DNA of 20,062 nt from Piscirickettsiaceae bacterium (GCA_018646825.1 JABGUA010000187.1:1-20062); one strand, 5' to 3'; shown: positions 9,191 through 16,438, counted from the stretch's first letter. Numbers and translations: made by a program. The notes: generated by a model from the letters alone, not told the origin.

Positions 9191-10146
9191 TATTTATTAA
9201 TTACCTTAATATATTCACCTACCGCCTCGCGAGAAGACCCCACAATCAAACGGCACTGACCTGTTACAACATCGCACTCGATGGCACCAGACACTTCAAT
9301 TTTTTCACCTACTTTAGCTTGTCCTACATAAGTCTGTGTATACACAACAACCTCAGATATCTCATCATGATTAAGAGAATAGCGTGCAGGGAAATCAAAC
9401 GAAAACTGATCATCAATCACCCTAGTTACTAACGTCAAAACACCTTGTTTTTTATATTGCTTGTTTTCATCTTCCTTCAATTGAAAATCAACCATACCAA
9501 TATCGAACTTGGTACCGTCAATAACAGCTTTATTAAATTTGCGATTTTCGTGCCAAGAAAAATCATCGTAAGACAACTCACCTAATCTCCGCCTGAAATT
9601 ATCTCGCATCAATGCATCATCTAATAATGACAATGCACCTTCAGTCACAGCCTGCTTGAGCCCAGAGCGTATTTTATGAAATTCATCTCGGCCATACACA
9701 ACCAAATCAATATCAGACTCAGACTTTTGGGCGCCAATTAATAACGACCCTGTAACACCCAATTCATGAATACCCGCACCATATCGGACCAAAATAATGA
9801 TTAATCGTTGCAAACGTCGCATTATCTGATCGCAAGCCTCGATGCTAATTAAATCAATTAACACCTGTTCAGGTCGATGATGTTGAACAATGCATTCTAT
9901 TGATACAGCATGAAATGCGGCATCAAATTGCTGAGAATGATATAGATATTGAGGATAATTTTCAGCTAATAATGTGTTTGCTTCTTCGGTCGCCACCTTT
10001 TGCCAGCCAGATCCTGATCGCACATAACGTAAAAAACAGCCCACTTTACCTGCTTGAGGCCCATAGCTGACCACCGCAAATATCAACCCTTCTTCCGTCT
10101 CAATAAAGTCTTTCGGCAAATAAGGAAAGTCGGGCGAGCGATTCAT
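9190..10146 (-). CDS. Predicted nucleotidyltransferase, archaeal-type (COG1665-like)
   Basis: 318 residues. The minimal nucleotidyltransferase motif is visible: [20 protein letters not shown] at 130-149, with the Gly-Ser pair at 133-134 and metal-binding Asp145 and Asp147. Asp215 in KFDIGMVD is a good candidate for the third carboxylate. The N-terminus (residues 13-43, [17 protein letters not shown] then FLRYVRSG) and the C-terminal beta-rich part ending in [12 protein letters not shown] resemble, from memory, a family annotated mostly in archaea as predicted nucleotidyltransferase; this was not searched. Substrate and role are unknown. AAGG lies 7 nt before the ATG. It starts 2 nt after the PepSY gene and overlaps gnd by one base, so it is co-transcribed and probably co-translated with gnd. 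Confidence 0.8.
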   Translation of the reverse strand: MNRSPDFPYLPKDFIETEEGLIFAVVSYGPQAGKVGCFLRYVRSGSGWQKVATEEANTLLAENYPQYLYHSQQFDAAFHAVSIECIVQHHRPEQVLIDLISIEACDQIMRRLQRLIIILVRYGAGIHELGVTGSLLIGAQKSESDIDLVVYGRDEFHKIRSGLKQAVTEGALSLLDDALMRDNFRRRLGELSYDDFSWHENRKFNKAVIDGTKFDIGMVDFQLKEDENKQYKKQGVLTLVTRVIDDQFSFDFPARYSLNHDEISEVVVYTQTYVGQAKVGEKIEVSGAIECDVVTGQCRLIVGSSREAVGEYIKVINK

Positions 10147-10148
10147 TA

Positions 10149-10868
10149 TTAAGCCTTAGTTCTGAGCCATATCCACAAACCCGAGAATGATAAAACGATT
10201 AATAAAACACCAATAAAATCTAACAGCCAAACCCCCAATGCACCCAATATATGGCCATTATGCAAGTCCAAGACAAAGCGTTCTATGGATATGCCTTTGC
10301 CATAAAAATAGCGGGCCAAATCTTCGCGCACAGTCCGAGGCATTGATGTAGGCTCACTCCAGCTTACCCCTTGCAATGAAATTTGCTCCCATTGTTCAAG
10401 CAATACATCACCACGCCACATGCCATGACGTGTTTGTAAAACAGGCAAACCGTGGAACAAGCCAATATTCTGGATTTGCGAGGGAATGCCCATTGCATCG
10501 CCCATTTCTTCAATAAATTCCCCTTCCGAGCTCAATAAAATTAGAGCATCATCTGAAGCAACAACCGTAATCTCATCTAAATAAATACCGCCAATAATTG
10601 GCTTGAGACTCTTCGCCACAGGTTCAGCATCAACAAACACTTGGTCACTAAATTGTGAAATCACATTATCTTCTAATAAATAGACACGATCGGCTTCTAC
10701 CTCAGCAACACCGTAATGTTCTAACAGCCAAGGCCAATCTAAGTGACGATTTTCTAGCTTTAAATCAAGAGTATGATTGAGTAAAATACCCGTCACTGCG
10801 AGCATCAATAAGAAAAAAGCTGCCAACGCGCCGATGCTGCGGTGCCAAACTCTCAAACGATGGATCAT
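10149..10868 (-). CDS. PepSY-type transmembrane protein, putative envelope reductase partner
   Basis: 239 residues from ATG 10868; a longer frame to 10937 overlaps the preceding gene and lacks support. The start MIHRLRVWHRSIG leads into a membrane helix at 13-30 ending TGILLNH. A periplasmic region of about 170 residues follows. Then comes DLHNGHILGALG (about 201-212) and a second helix up to LWIWLRTKA. This is the layout of PepSY-associated membrane proteins. His9 and His32 flank helix one, and His203 and His206 precede helix two; they could ligand heme, as proposed for relatives in iron or quinol redox systems. It lies 11 nt after the FMN-binding gene and 2 nt before the nucleotidyltransferase gene. 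A role in passing electrons across the inner membrane to the FMN-binding partner is inference. Confidence 0.8.
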   Translation of the reverse strand: MIHRLRVWHRSIGALAAFFLLMLAVTGILLNHTLDLKLENRHLDWPWLLEHYGVAEVEADRVYLLEDNVISQFSDQVFVDAEPVAKSLKPIIGGIYLDEITVVASDDALILLSSEGEFIEEMGDAMGIPSQIQNIGLFHGLPVLQTRHGMWRGDVLLEQWEQISLQGVSWSEPTSMPRTVREDLARYFYGKGISIERFVLDLHNGHILGALGVWLLDFIGVLLIVLSFSGLWIWLRTKA

Positions 10869-10879
10869 AAAAACCCTAA

Positions 10880-11416
10880 TTAAGTAGTCAATGTATCCAG
10901 ATATAATGCCAGTCTCGTCACGGCTGTCATAGCCCAAACTGACAAAGTCGCACCCGACACGCCGTCAATATGGCGATCAAGCGCTTTCCCTACTAGCGTT
11001 GCATCTTTGAATTGCTGAGTAAATGCGGGGTGACGAATTTCTCCGCCCCGGCTTTCTCTAAAAGCAAGTACCTTAACCCGTTCAATCTTTCCGGCTTGAA
11101 TAACAACACCAAAAGTAATGGGCTGTTCCTTGCCAATTTCATTCAATATCCAAACACTACGGTCGCCACTCTGCCAATAACGCACTCTTAGACCACTGTA
11201 TTTATGACTTAAGATTTCGGCCACTGTTTGCCGCAAGTCACCTTTAATCCAGATCACCTTGCTTTTAGGGATATCATTATTAAATGTTTCAGCTAAAAAC
11301 GCGTCGTTAGTCTGGTAAACCCCGCGCGCTGAAGTAGAAAAAGCGGTCATCAATAACAAACATAGCAGGAATAATTGACCTAAACCTTTTAATTGATTGT
11401 TCTCGATAACCGCCAT
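10880..11416 (-). CDS. Exported FMN-binding domain protein with flavinylation motif
   Basis: 178 residues from ATG 11416, chosen because GAGG (11426-11429) lies 9 nt upstream; the in-frame ATG at 11431 has no such site. A hydrophobic N-terminal segment (about 15-30, LFLLCLLLMTAFSTSA) is a signal peptide or anchor. The rest is an FMN_bind domain like the C-terminal part of RnfG or NqrC. Residues 151-157 read DGVSGAT, where Thr157 is the expected site to which ApbE-type transferases attach FMN through a phosphoester bond. The likely role is periplasmic one-electron transfer. No apbE gene is in the window. It sits 21 nt behind the porin and 11 nt before the PepSY protein. Confidence 0.85.
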   Translation of the reverse strand: MAVIENNQLKGLGQLFLLCLLLMTAFSTSARGVYQTNDAFLAETFNNDIPKSKVIWIKGDLRQTVAEILSHKYSGLRVRYWQSGDRSVWILNEIGKEQPITFGVVIQAGKIERVKVLAFRESRGGEIRHPAFTQQFKDATLVGKALDRHIDGVSGATLSVWAMTAVTRLALYLDTLTT

Positions 11417-11437
11417 ACAAACTATCCTCATTACAGT

Positions 11438-12691
11438 TTAATAAAACTGCCAACCTATACCTAAGTTTAAGCCTTCCAATTCGGTTGCTGTATCATCTTC
11501 AGCATCTTGGAATTGGTAATCCAACTTCACAACCACATTTTTATGCGGCCACCAATTAACACCCAAATCAATTTGCTCAAACTCGCTGTCAATCGCACTA
11601 CTGCCAGCTTGATTATCCCACTCACTGTAGCGAGCGAAAACACCAAAGTACTCGTTGATTTTATATGAAGGTTCTATATACCAGCCCATTTGCTCATCAT
11701 ATCCTGCAACTTCAGGTGCATCACCTTCAAGATCCCATTGTGCATAAAGCGCACGTAATCCAAAAGCACCGCGTTGTATAACAGCATGCGTCTCAAACAA
11801 GACAGCGCCATCAGACTCAGCCACATTACCTTGTGTAATATCTTCTTGGTATTGCACCGTAGCAGCCAATTCAACACCCGGTATCGCTGTCCATTTTAAA
11901 CGACCTGTGTAAGCCAAATCATTCGCTTGCGCTTCCGCTACTTTTTGACGACCATCTCTAATTTTAAAACTCGTCTTGGTGCCTTCTTTACTGACATCCA
12001 GGCCTGAATGAACAGCAAGATCATAAGCAAACCCGTTAGCGATATCACCACTAAACATTACGCCACCTTCCCACCACGTAGTCGGGATAATATTTTTCTC
12101 AACTGAGTTACGCTCCGTACCATAAAACGTATCAGGCTCATGCGTTTCATTCAAAATACCAACAGGCAATAAGAACACCCCCCCTTTCACTCGAGTCTGA
12201 TCACTAATATCATATTCGATATAGGCCTGCTCTAACTCAACTTCACCGGGTTTACCATCACCAGACAAACTATGTTCTAACTCTAGTTCAGAGAAGAATC
12301 GTAAATCATCTGTAAATTCATGGCCAACGAATAAAACAAAACGGTGGAAATCAATTTGATCTTTATCTGAATCGCCGTTTGTGTCTTCTAGATTATTAAA
12401 ATGAAGTTCGCCATAACCGCCAATCGACGTCCTATTTCCACTAAACAAAGGAGAATTTGCAGCTTCTTCAGTAGCAACAACCACCGCTTCAACCGCTTGC
12501 TCAGTCTCTTCAACCTTATTTTTCAAATTGGCATTCTCAGCTTTCAATTGCTGATTTTGCGTTTGAACTTGTTGCATTTGCTGCTGCATTTCTTGCATCA
12601 TTTTCCACAGTTCTTCATTGCTCGGCGCTGCATTTGCCGCTGTCCCGGCCGCCATCAAACTAGCCGCAATTATAGTATGTTTAAATTTCAC
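11438..12691 (-). CDS. Outer-membrane porin with N-terminal coiled coil
   Basis: 417 residues from GTG 12691, set by GAGGAG (12698-12703) 6 nt upstream; an in-frame ATG at 12721 would add ten residues ahead of the signal peptide. The signal peptide is MKFKHTIIAASLMAAGTAANA. A Gln/Glu/Met-rich coiled coil spans about 25-75 (WKMMQEMQQQMQQ) and should form a periplasmic trimeric stalk. The beta-barrel begins at TSIGGYGELHFNN and includes FHRFVLFVGHEFTDDLRFF, GEVELEQAYIEYD and ILNETHEPDTFYG. It ends in alternating strands with a terminal aromatic (GWQFY), the usual outer-membrane assembly signal. It resembles the porin O/P and related general porins; the substrate is unknown. It is the first gene after a promoter with a Fur-like operator, which suggests iron-responsive expression. 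Confidence 0.88.
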   Translation of the reverse strand: MKFKHTIIAASLMAAGTAANAAPSNEELWKMMQEMQQQMQQVQTQNQQLKAENANLKNKVEETEQAVEAVVVATEEAANSPLFSGNRTSIGGYGELHFNNLEDTNGDSDKDQIDFHRFVLFVGHEFTDDLRFFSELELEHSLSGDGKPGEVELEQAYIEYDISDQTRVKGGVFLLPVGILNETHEPDTFYGTERNSVEKNIIPTTWWEGGVMFSGDIANGFAYDLAVHSGLDVSKEGTKTSFKIRDGRQKVAEAQANDLAYTGRLKWTAIPGVELAATVQYQEDITQGNVAESDGAVLFETHAVIQRGAFGLRALYAQWDLEGDAPEVAGYDEQMGWYIEPSYKINEYFGVFARYSEWDNQAGSSAIDSEFEQIDLGVNWWPHKNVVVKLDYQFQDAEDDTATELEGLNLGIGWQFY

Positions 12692-12697
12692 TGATTT

Positions 12698-12703
12698 CTC
12701 CTC
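12698..12703 (-). promoter_or_regulatory. Ribosome binding site of the porin
   Basis: GAGGAG on the minus strand lies 6 nt before GTG 12691. It fixes the porin start there rather than at the upstream ATG 12721. Confidence 0.8.
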
Positions 12704-12733
12704 AAAAATCTTATAGTCCATTTATAACTAGGA

Positions 12734-12763
12734 ATTATATTTAATAAAGTAACGATAATGCAA
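12734..12763 (-). promoter_or_regulatory. Promoter of the porin operon
   Basis: On the minus strand TTGCAT (12763-12758) and a perfect TATAAT (12739-12734) are separated by 18 nt. The -35 box is weak and lies inside the Fur-like palindrome. The predicted transcript would start about 35 nt before the porin GTG. Confidence 0.6.
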
Positions 12764-12772
12764 ACGATTATC
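12754..12772. promoter_or_regulatory. Fur-box-like operator
   Basis: GATAATGCAAACGATTATC is a 19-bp near-palindrome whose outer hexamers GATAAT and ATTATC match the Fur consensus exactly. By my count it agrees at 15 of 19 positions with GATAATGATAATCATTATC. It overlaps the -35 element of the porin promoter, the usual place for repression by Fur with iron. Binding by another regulator cannot be excluded. Confidence 0.65.
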
Positions 12773-12846
12773 ATTTAGAACTACTGTTATTTTAATAATT
12801 GTTGTTTTTTTACATCAAATAGAAATAGATATCATGCTTGGTGAGA

Positions 12847-13134
12847 CTAGAGATCAATGTATTTAAAAACGAAGGTTTCCTGAACGAGGAAACCAAAGTC
12901 GACATATTTCCCTGTCGTGTGCTTTAAATATTGTTGCCACCAATATCTTGCCTTTTGCATCCAGACAAGACGCACATCAATATTGTTCAATCGCTGCGCT
13001 AATAAATGATAATTTCGGCTGATCAACAAAGCGACACAAGGATCTCCTGCCTCTATATAAACTGCTTCTAACTCCTCAATGGCAGCCATTAACAGGCGCT
13101 TTTCTACCCCATTGTGATTTAAAGGCGCATTCAT
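12847..13134 (-). CDS. Small protein of unknown function, coupled to upstream small gene
   Basis: 95 residues starting at ATG 13134, whose A is also the last base of the upstream TAA stop (TAATG overlap). I recognise no family. It has a mainly helical look with charged and aromatic residues: EKRLLMAAIEELEAVYIEAG, then LISRNYHLLAQRLNN and KARYWWQQYLKH. There is no signal peptide or membrane helix. A longer version from TTG 13179 would overlap the upstream gene by 46 bases and is less likely. A 75-base spacer separates its stop from the Fur-like operator of the porin operon. Confidence 0.6.
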   Translation of the reverse strand: MNAPLNHNGVEKRLLMAAIEELEAVYIEAGDPCVALLISRNYHLLAQRLNNIDVRLVWMQKARYWWQQYLKHTTGKYVDFGFLVQETFVFKYIDL

Positions 13135-13322
13135 TAGCTCGCTAATCGTTTTACTGCTAACGATCTCAACATGGTCCAAACATTTTTCTTAGAGGAAGTA
13201 TCCAGACAACTAAAATCAGTCACATTTAGGCTGCCATCTTGTATCAAACGCTCAAGCCGAGCTGAATCAATTGCTAAGTGTATTGAATTCGATGGTGCAA
13301 AAAGATAACGTGAATTTTTCAT
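13134..13322 (-). CDS. Small conserved-looking protein of unknown function
   Basis: 62 residues from ATG 13322, four nt after GAGGG (13327-13331); an ATG directly before it at 13325 is too close to that site. The segment LERLIQDGSLNVTDFSCLD followed by SKKNVWTMLRSLAVKRL looks like a pattern I recall from short gammaproteobacterial hypothetical proteins (a DxxCLD motif followed by a helix). I could not verify that, so no function is offered. It has a promoter-like TTGCAT/TATAAT pair upstream and overlaps the next gene as TAATG, so the two form a small bicistron. Confidence 0.6.
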   Translation of the reverse strand: MKNSRYLFAPSNSIHLAIDSARLERLIQDGSLNVTDFSCLDTSSKKNVWTMLRSLAVKRLAS

Positions 13323-13354
13323 CATTCCCTCACATAAAACATGTTGAGGTTTTG

Positions 13355-13383
13355 ATTATATGTTGACAGACATCTAAATGCAA
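13355..13383 (-). promoter_or_regulatory. Probable promoter of the small-gene pair
   Basis: Minus-strand TTGCAT (13383-13378) and TATAAT (13360-13355) are separated by 17 nt. The ATG at 13322 lies 32 nt after the -10 box. No Fur-like palindrome overlaps it. Confidence 0.5.
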
Positions 13384-13400
13384 ATAGTTCTTATTTAGAT

Positions 13401-14321
13401 TTAACGCTGTGGTCTCTTTTTCGCTAATTTAGCCGCTTTCTTTGCCTCAGCCTTAGCCCTTAACTCAGACATTTCTATCAGTTCAGCCTCCATCATCTGT
13501 GGCGTTTCTAATGTTAACTGGCCTAAAGTGCCTGCCCGAAGTTCTGTTAAAAGAATTTTTGCTGCACGCTCTAAATCGACCCGTCCACCAGCACGCAGAC
13601 AGCCCCGCTGTTTGCCAATCGCTTCCAACAAGGTGACATCATTCGGCGATAATACCGATAACTGGTAACGTGCCGTTAAATAATCAGGGTAAGCTTCACG
13701 TAAATAAGCTACAGCATACAGTGCAATATCTTCATTACTAATCGCTGATTCCTTGATCGCACCCGTAATCGCAAGCCGATAACCACCATGCTGGTTTTCT
13801 AATTTTGGCCACAACACACCAGGTGTATCTAATAAAACGATCCCACGATCTAACTTAATGCGTTGCTGCATCTTCGTCACAGCAGGTTCGTTACCTGTTT
13901 TAGCAATATGGCGACCAGCAAGGTGATTTATTAAGGTCGATTTACCTACATTCGGAATACCCATAATCATAGCCTGAATATTCTTTACCCCAGCCGATTT
14001 ATTTGGCATCATCTTATGGCACAAATCAAGAATACCTTTCATCCGTTCTGGTTCTTCTGTCGTTAATGCAATCGTTTTAACCCCTTTATCTTGCTCCAGA
14101 TAATCCTGCCAAGCTCGGGTTAACGCCGTATCAGCTAAATCACATTTACTGAGTACTTTAATACAGGGTTTATCACCACGCAGCTCCGCTAACATGGGAT
14201 TCTCGCTGCTAAAAGGAATGCGTCCATCGAGCACTTCGATCATTAAATCAACCTGAGGCATAATCTTACGCATCTCTTTCGATGCTTTATGCATATGCCC
14301 CGGATACCAGTTAATAGCCAT
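13401..14321 (-). CDS. ylqF: Ribosome biogenesis GTPase, RbgA/YlqF family
   Basis: 306-residue cytosolic GTPase with circularly permuted G motifs. MAINWYPGHMHKASKEM is the typical N-terminus. G4 appears first as SKCD (58-61, where NKxD is usual), then G1 GIPNVGKS at 121-128, a candidate G2 Thr149, and G3 DTPG at 165-168. The C-terminal ANTAR-like helical domain is followed by a Lys/Ala-rich tail. In Bacillus subtilis RbgA promotes late assembly of the large ribosomal subunit; a similar role is likely here. Ser in place of Asn in G4 is a minor variant. The ATG comes 2 nt after the cvfB stop, so both are one transcript. Confidence 0.93.
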   Translation of the reverse strand: MAINWYPGHMHKASKEMRKIMPQVDLMIEVLDGRIPFSSENPMLAELRGDKPCIKVLSKCDLADTALTRAWQDYLEQDKGVKTIALTTEEPERMKGILDLCHKMMPNKSAGVKNIQAMIMGIPNVGKSTLINHLAGRHIAKTGNEPAVTKMQQRIKLDRGIVLLDTPGVLWPKLENQHGGYRLAITGAIKESAISNEDIALYAVAYLREAYPDYLTARYQLSVLSPNDVTLLEAIGKQRGCLRAGGRVDLERAAKILLTELRAGTLGQLTLETPQMMEAELIEMSELRAKAEAKKAAKLAKKRPQR

Positions 14322-14323
14322 TG

Positions 14324-15157
14324 TTATTTCACTAAGCTAACTTGGTGTTTTTCAATCAGAACCAACCGCTTTTGATATAACTTACCTAAGGCTTTCTTAT
14401 AGCTCGATTTACTAACACCAAACTGTTTGGCAATCAATTCCGGTGCACTTTTATCTGTCAATGTCGTCTGGCCACCTTCAGCCTGAATAAAAGCCAATAT
14501 TCTTTCAGATAAATCATCTAACGCTTCACGAGTAACCAGTTGCAAACATAAGTCCAGCTTATTATCAGCCCGCACTTGTTTAACATAACCTTGTAACGTC
14601 TCACCATAACGCACAGGTTTAATCACATCACTATCAAATAACAAACCAATCACAGATTGATTAACCACAGCTTTGTAACCTAAATCAGTCCGCTCACAAA
14701 TTAACAATTCAACTTTTTGTTGCACCTTAAAATACGGCGACGTATCAACAACAAATTTGTTCAAACGGCTACTGCCTGCAATACGCTCAGATGCATCATC
14801 GACATAGAGGTAAACCACATAGAACTGCCCTACTTCCATCGGTTTCTGCTGTTCACCATAAGGCACCAATAAATCTTTCGGTAAGCCCCAATCAAGAAAA
14901 GCACCAACCGCGTTCACTTCAATGACTTTTAAAAATGCGCATTCACCCACCATGGCCTTTGGCGTCTGCGTCGTCGCAATCAACAAATCTTCAGAATCGA
15001 GATAGATAAAAACATCTAACCCTTCGCCGACCACACAACCCGGTGGCACATCACGCTCTGGCAATAAAATTTCACCAAGATCATCCCCATCAAGGTACAT
15101 CCCAAAGTCCACTTTTTTTACCACACTCAAATGATTTATTTTTCCAATTTCTGCCAT
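14324..15157 (-). CDS. cvfB: CvfB-type S1 RNA-binding protein
   Basis: 277 residues from ATG 15157; a TTG seven codons upstream is the alternative. The protein is built of consecutive S1-like beta-barrels. VVKKVDFGMYLDGDDLGEIL opens the first. FLKVIEVNAVGAFLDWGLPK (about 75-95) is a classic S1 segment, and the third comes near ADNKLDLCLQ. A winged-helix domain ends the protein (KQFGVSKSSYKKALGKLYQK), as in B. subtilis YitL and Staphylococcus CvfB. RNA binding is expected and the target is unknown. It is the first gene of a two-gene unit with ylqF and is divergent from efpL, with about 120 bases of shared upstream region. Confidence 0.9.
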   Translation of the reverse strand: MAEIGKINHLSVVKKVDFGMYLDGDDLGEILLPERDVPPGCVVGEGLDVFIYLDSEDLLIATTQTPKAMVGECAFLKVIEVNAVGAFLDWGLPKDLLVPYGEQQKPMEVGQFYVVYLYVDDASERIAGSSRLNKFVVDTSPYFKVQQKVELLICERTDLGYKAVVNQSVIGLLFDSDVIKPVRYGETLQGYVKQVRADNKLDLCLQLVTREALDDLSERILAFIQAEGGQTTLTDKSAPELIAKQFGVSKSSYKKALGKLYQKRLVLIEKHQVSLVK

Positions 15158-15234
15158 TTCGTACTCGAACCAAAACAATTAATGGACACTATCTTAACGT
15201 AATCACTTCCTCAGTGTTGTCTTAACAGAACCGG

Positions 15235-15240
15235 TATAAT
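15235..15240 (+). promoter_or_regulatory. Possible -10 box of the efpL transcript
   Basis: A perfect TATAAT lies 37 nt before the efpL ATG. No good -35 box is at the right distance: TTGTCT at 15217-15222 leaves only 12 nt of spacer. Confidence 0.35.
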
Positions 15241-15276
15241 GCCGTTACCCTTAACCAGCAAAATTTAGAGAATATA

Positions 15277-15843
15277 ATGCCGAAAGCCAGCGATTTAAAA
15301 CGTGGAATGGTCGTAGAGGTCAATGACGAACCCTATTCAGTCAAAAGCATTGAAGTCAGAAACCCCTCTTCTCGTGGGGCATCAACACTATACAAGATCC
15401 GCTTCAATCACCTTAAAACCAAACAAAAACGCGATGAGTCTCTTAAAGGAGATGATTTTTTAAAAGAAGTAGATTGTGAACGTAAACGTGTTCAATTCTC
15501 ATACCAGGATGCGGATGGCTACACCTTTATGAGCCTTGATGACTATGAACAATTCACCATTAATGCTGATGAAGTAGCGGAAGACAAAGGCTACCTTAAC
15601 GAAGGGCTAGAGGACATTGTTGCTATCTTACTTGATGGCCTTCTCGTTGCCATTGAGCTACCTGCTGCAGTCGCAATGGCCATCACTGATACCGCACCAG
15701 GTATCAAAGGCGCAACGGCTTCTGCCAGAACAAAACCCGCGACGCTTTCAACGGGACTTGAGGTGCAAGTGCCTGAATATATCGAAAATGGTGAAACCAT
15801 CAAAATCAACACCGCCACTGGCAAATTTATGTCTCGTGCATAA
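15277..15843 (+). CDS. efpL: Elongation factor P-like protein EfpL (YeiP)
   Basis: 188 residues, the usual EF-P length with three beta-barrel domains. It binds the ribosome between the E and P sites and relieves stalling at difficult peptide motifs such as polyproline. The start MPKASDLKRGMVVEVND matches YeiP. The domain I loop carries Arg33 (NPSSRGAST), the tip residue of EfpL, where canonical EF-P has a modified Lys. IKGATASARTKPATLSTGL and VQVPEYIENGETIKI in domains II and III are strongly conserved. No modification gene such as epmA or earP is nearby, as expected for the unmodified Arg type. It is followed 12 nt later by ybaN on the same strand. Confidence 0.95.
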   Translation: MPKASDLKRGMVVEVNDEPYSVKSIEVRNPSSRGASTLYKIRFNHLKTKQKRDESLKGDDFLKEVDCERKRVQFSYQDADGYTFMSLDDYEQFTINADEVAEDKGYLNEGLEDIVAILLDGLLVAIELPAAVAMAITDTAPGIKGATASARTKPATLSTGLEVQVPEYIENGETIKINTATGKFMSRA

Positions 15844-15855
15844 CAGTTAAAACGA

Positions 15856-16242
15856 ATGCAAGAAGATTTAAAACGCTATTTGTTAATATCACTCGGATGG
15901 CTAAGTGTCATCCTTGGCGCAATTGGTGCGTTATTACCCGTTATACCGACAACCCCTTTCCTAATACTTGCTTTAGCCTGTTTTTCCAAAAGCTCACCCC
16001 GTTTTCATAAAATGTTAGTCGATAACAAGTGGTTTGGCCCCGCACTCACGCAATGGGAACAAAATAAAACCATTAGTCGCCATATTAAATTCCGTGCAAT
16101 GGCACTTGTAATCGTTTCATTTGGGGGTTCTATCGCTATTTTATGGGGTAGAAACGGCTTACAATTAATGCTTGTTGCCATCGGCCTTATCGCGCTTTGG
16201 TTTATCTACCAGCTTAAAGAATCGGAGCCGCCCATTAAATGA
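15856..16242 (+). CDS. ybaN: YbaN-family inner-membrane protein (DUF454)
   Basis: 128 residues with hydrophobic segments at about 8-38, 77-95 and 99-115. LGWLSVILGAIGALLPVIPT followed by TPFLILALACFSKSSPRFH is the DUF454 signature. The WFGPALTQWEQNKTISRHIK loop between the helices is also typical. E. coli YbaN is a membrane protein of unknown function that several species carry near primosomal or redox genes. It follows efpL by 12 nt. Its TGA stop overlaps the next ATG (ATGA), showing that the nitroreductase remnant was once translationally coupled to it. Confidence 0.9.
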   Translation: MQEDLKRYLLISLGWLSVILGAIGALLPVIPTTPFLILALACFSKSSPRFHKMLVDNKWFGPALTQWEQNKTISRHIKFRAMALVIVSFGGSIAILWGRNGLQLMLVAIGLIALWFIYQLKESEPPIK

Positions 16243-16307
16243 ATATTAATGATGCCATTGCTCAACGGCATTCATGTCGCGCCTATACCAAGAAAGCCAC
16301 TGAAGCA

Positions 16308-16323
16308 AGCTTTTATAAAAGCT
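16308..16323. repeat. Perfect 16-bp palindrome
   Basis: AGCTTTTATAAAAGCT equals its own reverse complement. It lies where the nitroreductase similarity stops and could be a deletion junction or an operator. No second copy was noticed in the window. Confidence 0.5.
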
Positions 16324-16400
16324 CGCGGATACTGTCTATGTATCTTCTGATGACATATAACCATTATCAAAGTTCAAACGGCACCACCTTCGCGCTTGTG

Positions 16401-16406
16401 TATAAT
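16401..16406 (+). promoter_or_regulatory. Possible -10 box for hopJ
   Basis: TATAAT preceded by TTGTG lies 32 nt before the hopJ ATG. No convincing -35 box is spaced correctly, so the call rests on the -10 hexamer alone. Confidence 0.35.
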
Positions 16407-16438
16407 TCACGCTTTCAAATACAATTTTGGCATCCCAA

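Noticed and set aside
10869..10937. Longer start for the PepSY protein
   Set aside because: It would overlap the FMN-binding gene, and the extra 23 residues are polar and unlike the family; MIHRLRVWHR is the normal start.
12401..12694. Plus-strand frame of 97 codons opposite the porin N-terminus
   Set aside because: It is the antisense shadow of the coiled-coil repeat; the His/Leu-rich composition mirrors the Gln/Met-rich sense strand.
13134..13200. Possible single gene split by loss of one A in the run near 13185-13189
   Set aside because: The upstream frame ends naturally and its stop overlaps a new ATG as TAATG, a normal coupling signal. The second frame has a stop (TAA) just ahead of its TTG. 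Two genes are the simpler reading, though not proven.
13370..13390. Fur-like site at the promoter of the small-gene pair
   Set aside because: It shares TTTGCATT with the porin operator but lacks the GATAAT and ATTATC arms.
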